Of a stretch of 64,000 bases of DNA, positions 1 through 8,984 are shown piece after piece. Source of the DNA: an uncultured Actinomycetes bacterium (GTDB lineage: Bacteria; Actinomycetota; Thermoleophilia; Solirubrobacterales; Solirubrobacteraceae); the NCBI GenBank assembly GCA_937888775.1, contig CALAQT010000179.1:1-64000 (forward strand), read 5' to 3'. Position numbers and translations under genes: made by a program. Each line of letters opens with the position of its first letter. Position 1 is the stretch's first letter. Below the pieces are notes generated by a model. It made no database searches. It was not told the DNA's origin and saw only the letters and a list, made by a program, of their open reading frames with translations.

Positions 1-200
1 CGACCCATAGTTGCCGCGCAATCAGCCGCGACGTCGGGTTCGTGCATAACGACCCATAGTTGCCGCGCAATCGGCCGCGACGTCGGGTTCGTGCATAACG
101 ACCCGTAGTCTTGCCGCGCATTCGGCCGCGACGTCGGGGTTCAGGCCTAACGGCCCGTAGTCTTGCCGCGTGTTCGGCGCGGCGTTGGGTTCACGGCCGT
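1..200. repeat. Tandem 49-52 bp repeat array at window edge
   Basis: Copies start at 1, 50, 99 and 151. The first two are 49 bp and differ at one base. The third is longer by a few bases and the fourth is more divergent. Each contains a TTGCCGCGCAAT-like core followed by a CGACGTCGGGTTC-like block. The array begins at or before the window edge. The fourth copy runs into the GTG start of the transporter gene at 170. No function is evident. Confidence 0.85.
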
Positions 201-1420
201 TTCGGTTGCTGTTCGCCGGGCAGGCGATCTCGGCGGTCGGCAACCGCCTGGTGCCGGTGGCGCTCGCTTTTGCGGTCCTGGATCTGACCGGCTCGGTCAG
301 CGACCTGGGGATCGTGCTCGCCGCTCAGACCGTGCCGCTGATCGTGTTCGTGCTGCTCGGAGGGGTTTGGGGAGACCGCCTGGCGCGCCAGCGCGTGATG
401 CTCGCGTCGGATTGCGTTCGCGCTGTGACCCAGGGCGCCAGTGCCGCCCTGCTGCTCACCGGGAGCGCGCGCATATGGGAGCTGGCGGCCCTGCAGGCGG
501 CCTACGGCGCGGCGGAGGCGTTCTTCGGGCCCGCCTCCACGGCGCTCGTACCTCAGACCGTGGAGGCTGACCAGCTCCAGCCGGCCAACGCGCTGCTCGG
601 CCTGACCAACAACGTCGCCATGGTGCTGGGCCCCGCGATCGCCGGCGTGATCGTCGCGACGCTAGGGCCGAAGTGGGGGCTGGCGATCGACGCCACCACA
701 TTCGTCGCCAGCGCCGCGTTCCTCAGCCGCCTGCGGGTCGGATCGCCGGTGGCGACCGCGCGGAGCGGGACGCTCGCCGAGCTCCGCGCCGGCTGGCGGG
801 CGTTTCGCTCTCGCGAGTGGCTGTGGATCACCGTCGCCTACTTCACCATCTACCTCGGGTTCGTATTCAGCCCGTTCCAGGTGCTCGGGCCGCAGATCGC
901 CCGGGTCTCGCTCGGCGGCCCGGGGGCGTGGGCGGCGATCAGCGTCGCGCTGGGGGTGGGCGCCGTGGTCGCCGGGGTGGTGGGGCTGCGCTGGCGGCCC
1001 CGGTATCCGTTGCGGGTCGCGTTCCTGGCCTTCCTGACCGGGGGACCCGCACTGTTCGCGCTGATCGCCGCGCACGCGCCGCTGTGGCTGATCATCGTCG
1101 CCGCCGTCCTCGACGGCGGCTCGGGCACGCTGTTCAATCTGCTCTGGTTTACGGCGCTGCAGTCCGATGTGCCCCCGTCAGAGCTCTCTCGGGTCAGCTC
1201 CTGGGACTACCTGGGCGCGCTGGCGCTGCAGCCACTCGGACAGGGACTGGCGGGCCCGGTGGCCGCCGCGATCGGCATCTCAAGCACGCTGTATGGGGCC
1301 GCCGGGATGTTCCTGGTGCTGACGTTGGCCGTGCTTGGGGTGCCAGCGGTGCGGAACTTCACGGGGACGGGGGCGGGGGAGGGGGAGGGGGTGGCGGGTA
1401 GCGTCCGGGCCCGGCCGTGA
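170..1420 (+). CDS. MFS transporter
   Basis: A 416-residue polytopic membrane protein of the major facilitator superfamily, of the type annotated as enterobactin/macrolide-efflux-like MFS. The N terminus (FRLLFAGQAISAVGNRLVP) is characteristic of this drug-efflux-like clade. Roughly 10-12 hydrophobic segments alternate with short loops, and a GDRLARQRVM-type basic loop follows the second helix, as expected between TM2 and TM3. The GTG at 170 is the only start that keeps the conserved N terminus, and it lies inside the last copy of the upstream tandem repeat. The C terminus ends in a Gly/Glu-rich stretch. The substrate cannot be told from sequence. Confidence 0.85.
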   Translation: MFGAALGSRPFRLLFAGQAISAVGNRLVPVALAFAVLDLTGSVSDLGIVLAAQTVPLIVFVLLGGVWGDRLARQRVMLASDCVRAVTQGASAALLLTGSARIWELAALQAAYGAAEAFFGPASTALVPQTVEADQLQPANALLGLTNNVAMVLGPAIAGVIVATLGPKWGLAIDATTFVASAAFLSRLRVGSPVATARSGTLAELRAGWRAFRSREWLWITVAYFTIYLGFVFSPFQVLGPQIARVSLGGPGAWAAISVALGVGAVVAGVVGLRWRPRYPLRVAFLAFLTGGPALFALIAAHAPLWLIIVAAVLDGGSGTLFNLLWFTALQSDVPPSELSRVSSWDYLGALALQPLGQGLAGPVAAAIGISSTLYGAAGMFLVLTLAVLGVPAVRNFTGTGAGEGEGVAGSVRARP

Positions 1421-1568
1421 GCCAGGTGCCCGAGGTGGGGTTGGGACCAGCTCTTAGGAGGATTCTCATTCGCGGCGGAGCCTGCGCGCGCAGGAGTGGA
1501 CAAGAGTTCGTTGAAGGACACCGAGCGACGGTGAGGCGCCAGCCATCGCTTTGGAGAGCGAATCCTCG

Positions 1569-2792
1569 ATGCAGCCTGTGCGAGCGACATCCAGAAGCGC
1601 CGCGCCCGAACAGGCATGGACCTCGGGTGAATGGACGACGCCCCGCCGGGCCGCCGCACCTCGGCGCCCAAGCGCCGCAGTGTCACGCCCGCCGCGCCGT
1701 GGCGCAACGCGTGCCCGGCTCCGGCGGATCTTCGCGCTGATGCTGTTGTTCCTGATCGCCGCTTGCTCGATCTCCTACGTCGGCGCGATGACCAAGCCGT
1801 CCAACACGGGTCTGGCGGTCAACAGCGTCGAGTGGCTGCGTGACAACGGCGCGGCCTGGCTGGTGTCCGACGTCGAGTCTTTCTACTACTCGCTCAACGC
1901 ACCGTCGACCGGCGGTCCGGCGCTCAAGCATCTGCCCAAGGTGGGCGTCGCCGCCGGGCTTTCGGCGTCCACCTACCGGCCGCCGCCGATCGCCCCCGCG
2001 ATAACTCCGGCGCTGCCCGGCGAGGGCCAGTGGCAGAGCACCGGCCCGCTGGTCGGAGGGGCTCCGCCGGTTCTGGTCACGACCTTCCGCCCTGACCCGC
2101 TGTATCCGCAGATGGTCGCCGGCGTCGCCTGGATCGACGCCACGCGCACGTGGCTGCAGTTGTACCCGGGGCGCTACGAACCGCCCAACTCCGGCAACGC
2201 GCTGGCCGAGGTGCCGCCGGCGCTGCGCTCTGGCCTCCTGGCCACGTTCAACGGCGGCTTCAAGCTGGAGGACTCAGGCGGCGGCTTCGTCGCCTTCGGC
2301 CAGACGTACGCGCCGTTGCACGACGGGATGGCCACGTTGGTGCGCCTGCGCGACGGGACCGCCGACGTGCGCACCTGGACCGGCGGCGCCACCCCCGGGC
2401 CCGAGGTGACCTTCGCGCGCCAGAACCTGGTGCTGCTCGTCGACGGGGGCCAACTTAACCCGAGCATCGGCAACGGGTCCCGGTGGGGCGCGACGCTCGG
2501 CAACGCGGTGCGCGTGTGGCGCTCGGGAGTGGGCGTCGACGCGAGGGGCAACCTGATCTACGCGGCGGCCGACGACCAGACCGCCCAGAGCCTGGCCGAG
2601 ATCCTCCAGCGCGCCGGCGCGGTCCGCGCGATGGAGCTCGACATCAACTCCGAATGGGTGACGTTCAACTTCTACGGGACGCCCGGTGCCAGCGACCCGA
2701 ACAAGCTGCTACCCGACATGACACGCGACGCGACCCGCTACCTCATGCCAGACGACCGGGACTTCTTCGCGGTTTACGCGCGCCGGGGGTGA
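1569..2792 (+). CDS. Phosphodiester glycosidase family protein (NAGPA-like), membrane anchored
   Basis: About 407 residues. A basic, Pro/Arg-rich cytoplasmic N terminus is followed by one hydrophobic segment (FALMLLFLIAACSISYVGA). An extracytoplasmic domain comes next, with motifs of the phosphodiester glycosidase family: a FNGGF motif, a VDGGQLN-type segment and a late ELDINSEWVTF motif. Family members cleave sugar-phosphodiester bonds or have unknown roles in bacteria, so the substrate here is unknown. ATG at 1569 is preferred over the in-frame TTG at 1551 because GGAG lies about 12 bases upstream of it. It stands alone between an MFS gene and a convergent SDR. Confidence 0.75.
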   Translation: MQPVRATSRSAAPEQAWTSGEWTTPRRAAAPRRPSAAVSRPPRRGATRARLRRIFALMLLFLIAACSISYVGAMTKPSNTGLAVNSVEWLRDNGAAWLVSDVESFYYSLNAPSTGGPALKHLPKVGVAAGLSASTYRPPPIAPAITPALPGEGQWQSTGPLVGGAPPVLVTTFRPDPLYPQMVAGVAWIDATRTWLQLYPGRYEPPNSGNALAEVPPALRSGLLATFNGGFKLEDSGGGFVAFGQTYAPLHDGMATLVRLRDGTADVRTWTGGATPGPEVTFARQNLVLLVDGGQLNPSIGNGSRWGATLGNAVRVWRSGVGVDARGNLIYAAADDQTAQSLAEILQRAGAVRAMELDINSEWVTFNFYGTPGASDPNKLLPDMTRDATRYLMPDDRDFFAVYARRG

Positions 2793-2842
2793 GCCGACCG
2801 GCGTCGGGCGTCGCGAGGCGGGTCATCCGGACCGGCGCGCTT

Positions 2843-3598
2843 TCACCAGTGCGTCCAGCCGCCGTCGACCTGGAGCATCTGCCCGGTGATGAACGAGGCG
2901 CGGTCGCTGGCCAGGAACGCGACCACCTCGCCCAGGTCTGGCGGGGTCCCGCGGCGCTTGAGGCACTGTTGTTCGATCACGTAGCGGCTGAACCCCTCAG
3001 GGTCAGGATGGATCGTCTCGCCGCCGGTCGGAAACGCGCCGGGCGCGACGGTGTTGACGCGCACGTTGTGCACGCCGACCTCGCGCGCGAGCGCACGGGT
3101 GAGGCCAACCAGACCGCCCTTGGAGGTGATGTAGGGCAGCAGCTTGGGGATCCCGAGCTGGAAGGTGATCGAGCCGATGTTGATGATGCTGCCGCCGCCG
3201 CGCCGCACCATCTCCGGCACCGCCGCCCTGGCCATCACGTAGGCCGAGCGCAGGTTGGTGTCGATCACGCTGTCGAACTCCTTCAGGTCGTACTCATCCC
3301 AGGCCTTGGACGGGTAGATCGCCGCATTGTTGACGACGATGTCCACGCCACCGAAGGCCTTGACCGCCTTCGCCACCACGCCATCGGCGAACTCGGCGGT
3401 GGAGACGTCGGCCACGTGCCCGAGGATCTGGCCGCCCGCCGACAGCCGCTCCACGAGCTCGGCGTTGCGCTGTGCGTCAAGATCGACCGCCACGCAGTTG
3501 GCGCCCTCCCGCAGCAGCGCGACGAGCATTGCTTCGCCGAGGCCGCCGCTGGCGCCACCGGTCACGACGGCAACCTTGCTATCGAGCCCGAGGTCCAT
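2843..3598 (-). CDS. SDR family NAD(P)-dependent oxidoreductase
   Basis: A classical short-chain dehydrogenase/reductase of 251 residues, the usual family length. Visible motifs are an N-terminal cofactor-binding glycine motif (TGGASGGLGEA), the NNAA motif (VNNAAIYP), a catalytic Ser in the GSITF segment, and the YITSK catalytic Tyr/Lys pair. The C-terminal GQMLQVDGGW ending is typical of glucose-1-dehydrogenase/3-oxoacyl-ACP-reductase-like SDRs. The substrate is unknown. It is convergent with the upstream phosphodiester glycosidase gene. Confidence 0.9.
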   Translation of the reverse strand: MDLGLDSKVAVVTGGASGGLGEAMLVALLREGANCVAVDLDAQRNAELVERLSAGGQILGHVADVSTAEFADGVVAKAVKAFGGVDIVVNNAAIYPSKAWDEYDLKEFDSVIDTNLRSAYVMARAAVPEMVRRGGGSIINIGSITFQLGIPKLLPYITSKGGLVGLTRALAREVGVHNVRVNTVAPGAFPTGGETIHPDPEGFSRYVIEQQCLKRRGTPPDLGEVVAFLASDRASFITGQMLQVDGGWTHW

Positions 3599-3697
3599 CG
3601 CCTGCGGCGTGCGGGGCGGTCCGGAACGAGTGCATCGCCGACCTTCGTAGCACAGCGACGCAATCTGCGTCGGTGCCGAGACGGCGGGCGGGCGGCG

Positions 3698-3804
3698 GAC
3701 CAGCGCTTGCAGACCAGCGAGCCGCCGGGCGAGTCACCGGGCGATTGACCAGCGAGTCACCGGGCGCTTGACCAGCGCTTGCAGACCAGCGAGCCGCCGG
3801 GCGA
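3698..3804. repeat. Nested direct repeats in intergenic DNA
   Basis: A 35-bp unit occurs identically at 3698-3732 and 3770-3804. Between and overlapping the copies, a 23-bp unit (GAGTCACCGGGCG...) is duplicated almost exactly at 3731-3753 and 3754-3776. The repeats lie in the 257-bp gap between the SDR start and the end of the stress-protein gene. No coding function is apparent. Confidence 0.85.
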
Positions 3805-3855
3805 TTGAGCACGCAGCGGCCAATCGCCGCGCTCACCGGGCATCGGCGGACCCGT

Positions 3856-4401
3856 CTAGTGCACCGACGCCCCCTGCAAGCCGCGCGACGATGAGACGCC
3901 GGATCCAACCCGAGCAGCGTCCAGCACGCCATCGGCCGCTTCGGGCGTGGTTGAACTCACGTGCGTTACCGGGAGACCGAGCGCGCGGACCTTGCTGGGC
4001 AGGTCGACCCGCATCCAGCGCGACAGACGCCAGGGCAGCGTCGAGATGATGATCTCGTCGAAGCCGTGCAGGTGGAGGGCATCGTGAATCGCCGCCAGGG
4101 GATTTGCGTCACCGACCTGGCCGGTGACTGAGTGCCCGGCGGCATCACGAAGGCCGGGCAGCGCGAGCTCCAGCCGCCTGCGCGCCACGTCACGCCCGGC
4201 CACCTCGGGGTCCACGAGGCGGTGCAGTCCGCGCGGTTTGGCCGGCACCAATAGGTGAAAGGACGCCGGTCCGCGCTGCGCGCGCTGCCGGACGGCCTGG
4301 ATCAGCGGTTGATCTGTGGCGGTCCGGTTGGCGACGAGAAGAACACGTGAAGGCTTTTGATCCGATTTCCTTGTGTTGATTGCCACGAGCTGCTCCGACA
4401 T
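3856..4401 (-). CDS. Universal-stress-like (UspA-fold) protein
   Basis: A protein of 181 residues with an alternating beta/alpha pattern. VLLVANRTA forms strand 1, and a DEIIISTLPWRLSRW segment is followed by a basic LPSKVRALGLPVTHV end. This matches actinobacterial small proteins of the UspA-like alpha/beta fold annotated as universal stress or hypothetical proteins. No classical ATP-binding G-2x-G-9x-G motif is clear, so ATP binding is not supported. It diverges from the GntR gene across a 151-bp spacer that carries operator-like repeats. Confidence 0.6.
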   Translation of the reverse strand: MSEQLVAINTRKSDQKPSRVLLVANRTATDQPLIQAVRQRAQRGPASFHLLVPAKPRGLHRLVDPEVAGRDVARRRLELALPGLRDAAGHSVTGQVGDANPLAAIHDALHLHGFDEIIISTLPWRLSRWMRVDLPSKVRALGLPVTHVSSTTPEAADGVLDAARVGSGVSSSRGLQGASVH

Positions 4402-4447
4402 CGTGCCTGCCGAGCGCCTCGCCGTCCATCACGATTTCCCGTGGACT

Positions 4448-4520
4448 CATAGAGGCGGTGCCGGTCACGCACTGACCCATAGAGGAGGCACAGGCATTCG
4501 ATTTCCGATTCTCATAGACA
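4448..4520. repeat. Three spaced CATAGA direct repeats upstream of gntR
   Basis: CATAGAGG occurs at 4448 and 4478, and CATAGACA at 4513, spaced 30 and 35 bp. They lie in the divergent promoter region between the stress protein and gntR and may be regulator half-sites. The evidence is only the repetition. Confidence 0.4.
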
Positions 4521-4534
4521 AATGTACGTACATT
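4521..4534. promoter_or_regulatory. Candidate GntR operator
   Basis: AATGTACGTACATT is a perfect 14-bp palindrome, 18 bp before the gntR start codon. Its inner TGTACGTACA fits the GT-N-AC type of site bound by GntR/HutC regulators, so autoregulation is the simplest reading. Confidence 0.6.
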
Positions 4535-4552
4535 CGAATATGCTGATGACAT

Positions 4553-5353
4553 ATGGCATCCTCGGCCGCCACGATGATCGGCGCGGAGCGGGCCGTCGAC
4601 CGGATGAGCCCACTGCCGCTGTGGGCGCAGGTGCTGGCCGACCTGACCCGGCGGCTCGACGCGGGGGAGTTCGATGCGGGCTTCCCGACCGACCAGGAGC
4701 TGGTAGCCGCCTATGGCGTGTCCCGTCAGACGGCGCGTGAGGCGGTCAGGCGGCTCGCCGACGATGGCCTTTTGGCCCGTGAGCGTGGCCGCGGAACCAA
4801 GGTACGCCGGTTGGCCTTTGAGCACACGCCGGGGACGCTGGAGGGCCTCTTTCACCAGGTTGAGGCCCAGGGCGCGACGCAGACCAGCGTGGTGCGCGTG
4901 TGCCAGGAGACGCGCGACGCCGCGATCGCCAAGCGGCTGAAGCTGCCGGCACGGGCGTTGCTGGTGGAGATCGAGCGGCTGCGGCTGGCCGACGGGGAGC
5001 CGCTGGCGCTCGATCGCAGCTGGCTGCCGGCGAGTGTGGCGCGGGGGCTGCTGGAGGCCTCGCTGGCCCACGCCGGCCTCTACGACGAGCTCGCCCGGCT
5101 GTGCGGCGTGCGCATCACCGGCGGCAGCGAGCGCGTTTCAGCGGTGGTACCCACGGCCAGAGAGCGGCACGCGCTGGGCATCGGCTCTGACGTGGCGGCG
5201 TTTGCGATCGAGCGGCTCGTCCACAGCGACGATGCACCGATCGAGTGGCGCCACAGCTTGGTCCGGGGAGATCGCTACAGCCTGGTCGTGGAGTTGTCCT
5301 CGCTGCGCGTGCGCAAGCCATCGCTGCCCTGGGCCTACGAGGCTCCGGGATGA
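4553..5353 (+). CDS. GntR/HutC family transcriptional regulator (UTRA domain)
   Basis: A 266-residue regulator. The N-terminal winged helix-turn-helix includes PTDQELVAAYGVSRQTAREAV-type residues (about 44-65) and the RGRGTKV wing. A C-terminal UTRA effector-binding domain runs from about residue 85 onward (EIERLRLADGEPL, IEWRHSLVRGDRYS). Its stop overlaps the CLC start in an ATGA, so the two are translationally coupled and the regulator probably controls that channel. A perfect palindrome just upstream is the likely operator. The effector is unknown. Confidence 0.9.
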   Translation: MASSAATMIGAERAVDRMSPLPLWAQVLADLTRRLDAGEFDAGFPTDQELVAAYGVSRQTAREAVRRLADDGLLARERGRGTKVRRLAFEHTPGTLEGLFHQVEAQGATQTSVVRVCQETRDAAIAKRLKLPARALLVEIERLRLADGEPLALDRSWLPASVARGLLEASLAHAGLYDELARLCGVRITGGSERVSAVVPTARERHALGIGSDVAAFAIERLVHSDDAPIEWRHSLVRGDRYSLVVELSSLRVRKPSLPWAYEAPG

Positions 5354-7059
5354 GACCCCGGGAATGGAGGTCACGGATCGTGCGCCCGCCTTTCAAGGCG
5401 GGCCGGGCGCGCTGTGGCCGTCTGCCGTTGGGCCATATCAACCGGCATTTCTCCTTGCAGCCCAACGTCCCGGGCCAGGGCATCATCGCCGGTTACACGC
5501 TCAGCTTCTGGGGGATCGTCGTGGCGATCGGGGTGGCGACCGGGATCGGTGGCGCACTCCTGACCCTGCTGCTGAGATTCGCAGAGCACACGTCCTGGTC
5601 CTACGATTCGGGGCAGCTGCTCGATGCGGTCAACCGCACTGGGTCTGGCCGCCGGGTGGCTGTGCTGCTGGGCGCGGGCGTGATCGCGGGGATCGGCGGC
5701 CTGCTGATCAAGCGGGTGCGAGGCTCGGGCGCCGGCGAGATCTCTGAGGCGCTGTGGCTGGCCGAGGGGCGCCTGAGCTTCTGGAGCAGCCAGGCGCGCG
5801 GGCTGCTGTCGATCGTGATCGTCGCCATGGGCGCCTCGCTGGGGCGGGAAGGCGCGCCGCAGCTGACCGGCGCGGCGTTCGCCTCCAGCCTCTCGCAGTG
5901 GGCCAAGCTGCCGGCCTGGCAGCGCCGGTTGCTCGTCGCCTGCGGCGCCGGCGCGGGCATGGCCGCCATCTACAACGTTCCGCTGGGGGGAGCGCTGTTC
6001 GCCGTCGAGGTCCTGCTCGGGACGCTGACGCTGCCCGTTGTCCTGCCGGCGTTGGTGACCAGCGGCGTCGCGACCGCCGTCGCCTGGATCGTGGTGCCCG
6101 ACCGCGCCACCTATTCGATCCCCACGTTCGGCGTGACCGGGTCCCAGATCGTCTGGGCGGTGGTCATCGGTCCGCTGGCCGGCCTGCTGGCGGTCGGGTG
6201 GGTGCGCGTGATCGCCGCCGTCAACGTCCTGAAGCCGACGCGGTGGGGCCGGGCGGTGGCCCCGGTCGTGATCTTCACTGCGCTCGGCGCGATCGCGATC
6301 GCCTATCCGCAACTGCTCGGCAACGGTAAGGATCTCGTGCAACAGGTGTTCACCAACCACCTGGGTCTGGCGCTGCTGGCGATCCTGCTGGTGCTCAAGC
6401 CGTTGCTGACCGCCGCCTGCCTTGGCAGCGGCGCGCCCGGCGGTCTGTTCACGCCCACGCTGACCATGGGAGTGCTGTTCGGAGCTCTGCTCGGCCATGG
6501 CTGGGCCGCCCTGTGGCCCGGGGCGGCGATCGGTAGCTACGCCATCATCGGCGGCGCGGCGGTGCTGGCGGCGTCGATGCAGGGTCCGCTGTCGGCGGTC
6601 GTGCTGATGCTCGAGCTGACCCACACCGCCGACGGCCTGATAGTCCCGATCCTGTTGGCGGTCGCCGAGGCGACGATCGTCGCCCGCGTGCTGGGTGCAC
6701 CGTCGATCTACTCGGCCCGGCTCCAGCCCCGGGGTGACGCTCGCGGGTCGGCCGAACGTGTCGGTCCGCTCCAGCCCCTGGCCCCCGGGGCGTCGGCCTC
6801 AGGCGGGCACGGAGGGTCGAGCCAGCGTGTCGGTGCCGAGCGCATCACCGCCACGGCCGGCACCCCCGCCACCGACCCCGCCACCGACCCCGCCGACCCC
6901 GCCACCGACCCCGCCACCGACACCGCCGACCCCGCCGCCGCCAACGTCCCGGTCGCCACTGCCCCCGTCATCGCTTCGAGCGCTGGCGCCTCCGAGCGCG
7001 ACGGCCGCCTTGGCGGTGACGAGGTGATAGAGGATCAGCAGCTGCACGAGCGCGAGTGA
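5350..7059 (+). CDS. CLC family chloride channel/transporter
   Basis: About 569 residues. A voltage-gated chloride channel (CLC) domain spans roughly residues 40-450, with selectivity-filter-like motifs MGASLGREGAPQ and GSGAPGGLFTPTL. It would carry chloride or another anion across the membrane. The start at 5350 is chosen because its ATG overlaps the gntR stop in ATGA. The last ~110 residues are a Thr/Asp/Pro/Ala-rich tail encoded by a CCGCCACCGACC-type repeat. That tail lies antisense to the end of the phosphoribulokinase gene. Such a tail is not part of the CLC fold. Confidence 0.88.
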   Translation: MRPREWRSRIVRPPFKAGRARCGRLPLGHINRHFSLQPNVPGQGIIAGYTLSFWGIVVAIGVATGIGGALLTLLLRFAEHTSWSYDSGQLLDAVNRTGSGRRVAVLLGAGVIAGIGGLLIKRVRGSGAGEISEALWLAEGRLSFWSSQARGLLSIVIVAMGASLGREGAPQLTGAAFASSLSQWAKLPAWQRRLLVACGAGAGMAAIYNVPLGGALFAVEVLLGTLTLPVVLPALVTSGVATAVAWIVVPDRATYSIPTFGVTGSQIVWAVVIGPLAGLLAVGWVRVIAAVNVLKPTRWGRAVAPVVIFTALGAIAIAYPQLLGNGKDLVQQVFTNHLGLALLAILLVLKPLLTAACLGSGAPGGLFTPTLTMGVLFGALLGHGWAALWPGAAIGSYAIIGGAAVLAASMQGPLSAVVLMLELTHTADGLIVPILLAVAEATIVARVLGAPSIYSARLQPRGDARGSAERVGPLQPLAPGASASGGHGGSSQRVGAERITATAGTPATDPATDPADPATDPATDTADPAAANVPVATAPVIASSAGASERDGRLGGDEVIEDQQLHERE

Positions 7060-7896
7060 CTCGGAGCGATGCAGCTCGGTTCCAATCGTGAACTCGCCCA
7101 GACGGCGCGCGCGCAGATGCGTCGCAAAGTGCATCCGGGCCCAGATCGCCTCCTCGACGGCGGCGGCATGATCGTGGTCGATCCGTCCCGGGATGTGCAG
7201 AACCCGGGCCTCGCCGCTCTGCATCAGCGTCAGTCCATCGGGCTCGCCGTTGGTGAACGGGCTCAGGTCGGGATGGTGAAGCCCGTCTGACAGCGTCAGC
7301 TCCGCATCGAGGTGCATCTGGTCCTGATCACTGTCGCCGTCGGACGGCAGAAACGACACGACCATGTCCGCCCAACGCCGTTGCGGGCGGATGAACGACT
7401 CCGAGTCGGGCTCGCGGCGATCGAGTTCGGCGAGCACCTGATCGGTCGTGTAACCGCGCCGCGAGCAATCGCGCTGAACCTTCCATCGCCGCCGCAGCTC
7501 CTCCGGCGGGTTAAGGAACACGCGCACGTCGTAGATCTCGCGCATCTCCGGCAGGTAGTAGCCGAGCAGGCCCTCGATCAGCGTGAAGCGCTCGGGCGCC
7601 ACGTAGACGGCTGGTCCGAAGGTGCCGTCGTGATGGCGGTAGACCGGCTTGAGGATCGGCTCCCCGTCACGCAGGTGGGCGAGGTGCTGGGCGATCATGT
7701 CGAGGTGGTTGCAGTCGGGATGAAGGGGCGTGATCCCGTACTCGGCGCGCTGGCGGCGGTCATAGCGGTGGTAGTCGTCGGTGCAGATGTGGGCGACGTG
7801 CTCCTCGCCGAGGATCCGCACCAGCCCGCGGGTTATCGTCGTCTTGCCCGCGGCCGAATCACCGACCACGCCGAGGATGATCGGGCGTGGGTTCAT
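6799..7896 (-). CDS. prk: Phosphoribulokinase
   Basis: Phosphorylates ribulose 5-phosphate to ribulose 1,5-bisphosphate, the RuBisCO substrate. The N-terminal P-loop GDSAAGKT is at residues 12-19. The bacterial-type PRK core ends near residue 290 ([13 protein letters not shown]), close to normal family length. The remaining ~70 residues are a Gly/Val-rich low-complexity extension ([11 protein letters not shown]) lying antisense to the CLC tail. The ATG overlaps the cbbX stop in ATGA, so it is the last gene of the rbcL-rbcS-cbbX-prk operon. The native stop may have been lost, with the ORF reading through into repeat DNA. Confidence 0.92.
   Translation of the reverse strand: MNPRPIILGVVGDSAAGKTTITRGLVRILGEEHVAHICTDDYHRYDRRQRAEYGITPLHPDCNHLDMIAQHLAHLRDGEPILKPVYRHHDGTFGPAVYVAPERFTLIEGLLGYYLPEMREIYDVRVFLNPPEELRRRWKVQRDCSRRGYTTDQVLAELDRREPDSESFIRPQRRWADMVVSFLPSDGDSDQDQMHLDAELTLSDGLHHPDLSPFTNGEPDGLTLMQSGEARVLHIPGRIDHDHAAAVEEAIWARMHFATHLRARRLGEFTIGTELHRSESLALVQLLILYHLVTAKAAVALGGASARSDDGGSGDRDVGGGGVGGVGGGVGGGVGGVGGGVGGGGAGRGGDALGTDTLARPSVPA
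6860..6945. repeat. CCGCCACCGACC-type short tandem repeat in the CLC/PRK overlap
   Basis: Repeated CC(G)CCACCGACC units read as Thr-Asp-Pro-Ala on the plus strand (CLC tail) and Gly-Gly-Val on the minus strand (PRK tail). This repeat tract sits inside the 261-bp region shared by the two convergent genes. Confidence 0.85.
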
Positions 7897-8984
7897 CGGC
7901 CACCGCCGGGATTCTGTCCCTCGCTGAACACCGAGCTGCGCAGGATGTCGTCGGCCTCGATCGTGACGAGGTCGCGCCTGGTCAGCTTCCGCTCACTGCC
8001 AAACAACCGGGCGGCCTGGCGCATCCGCGCGCGCTCGATCGCGTTGCGGATGCTGCGTCCGTTGGCAAACCGGGGACGCCGGATTCGATGCTCGATGTAC
8101 CGGCGCAGCGCGGCGACGGCATCCTGGCTGAGCACGTAGCCCTGGCGGTCGAGCATCATCTGGGCGATCTCGAACAGCTCCTCGGTGTCGTAGTCGGGGA
8201 AGCGGATGTGGTGAGCGACGCGCGATCCCATTCCCGGATTGGCCTGGAAGAACTCCTCCATCCGGTCCTCGTAACCGGCCATCACCACGACCAGATTCTG
8301 GCGCTCTGATTCCATCACCGCCAGCAGGACCTCGATCGCCTCCTGGCCGTAGTCGCGTTCGTTCTCCTGGCGGTGCAGGTAGTAGGCCTCGTCGATGAAC
8401 AGCACCCCGCCGAGCGCGCGCTTGACGACGTCCTTGGTCTTGGGGGCCGTATGCCCCACGTACTGGCCGACCAGATCGTCGCGCGTCACCGAGACCAGGT
8501 GGCCCTTCTCGATGTACCCCAGACGGTGCAGGATGCTCGCGATCCGCAGGGCTACGGTCGTCTTCCCGGTGCCCGGGCTGCCGGTCAGGCTCATGTGCAG
8601 CGTCGGATGCTCAGAGCCGAGGTCCATCTGCTCGCGCAGCCGGTCGATCACCAGCAGCGCCGCAATCTCGCGAATCCGTCGTTTGACCGGCGCCAGCCCG
8701 ATCAGGTCGCGGTCGAGCTCTGCGAGCACCTCGCGTACGCCTGAGTCCCGCACGACCGACTGCACGTCGGCCTGCCCTTCGGCGATCGACTCCGAGAAGT
8801 TCACGGCCGCTACGGCCGAGCCGGTCTGCGCTCCCTGGGCCGGTCTCACGACCAGGCCGGTGAACTCGTCGGCAAACGACGGCGATCCGCGGTCGCCGGG
8901 GTGCATGCCTCGCGACCTGCCCGCGGGAGCGGCGCCACTGCGGTCAAGCGGCCGACCCGTGGTGTCGAGACCACGCGGCGCCAC
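7893..8984 (-). CDS. cbbX: CbbX, red-type RuBisCO activase (AAA+)
   Basis: An AAA+ ATPase that removes inhibitory sugar phosphates from red-type RuBisCO. Walker A GSPGTGKT is at residues 135-142 and Walker B FIDEA at 196-200. [10 protein letters not shown] pore-loop segment and sensor regions follow. At 363 residues it is longer than usual CbbX (about 300) because of a poorly structured N-terminal extension of ~70 residues. GTG at 8984 overlaps the rbcS stop by one base. An internal ATG at residue 27 is an alternative. It sits between rbcS and prk in one operon. Confidence 0.93.
   Translation of the reverse strand: MAPRGLDTTGRPLDRSGAAPAGRSRGMHPGDRGSPSFADEFTGLVVRPAQGAQTGSAVAAVNFSESIAEGQADVQSVVRDSGVREVLAELDRDLIGLAPVKRRIREIAALLVIDRLREQMDLGSEHPTLHMSLTGSPGTGKTTVALRIASILHRLGYIEKGHLVSVTRDDLVGQYVGHTAPKTKDVVKRALGGVLFIDEAYYLHRQENERDYGQEAIEVLLAVMESERQNLVVVMAGYEDRMEEFFQANPGMGSRVAHHIRFPDYDTEELFEIAQMMLDRQGYVLSQDAVAALRRYIEHRIRRPRFANGRSIRNAIERARMRQAARLFGSERKLTRRDLVTIEADDILRSSVFSEGQNPGGGR

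Noticed and set aside
1..150. A CRISPR or rRNA-like region at the window start
   Set aside because: The units abut directly with no spacers; this is a tandem repeat, not a CRISPR array.
163..3748. Overlapping open frames of several hundred codons in other frames on both strands at the left end
   Set aside because: They are Arg/Ala/Pro-rich shadows of the MFS, phosphodiester-glycosidase and SDR genes, lacking starts and conserved motifs.
3698..3804. A CRISPR array
   Set aside because: Only two copies of the 35-bp unit and a tandem duplicate, with no regular unique spacers and no cas genes.
5371..6624. A long minus-strand frame antisense to the CLC channel gene
   Set aside because: Rich in Gln, Arg and His with no family motif; a shadow of the CLC codon bias in high-GC DNA.
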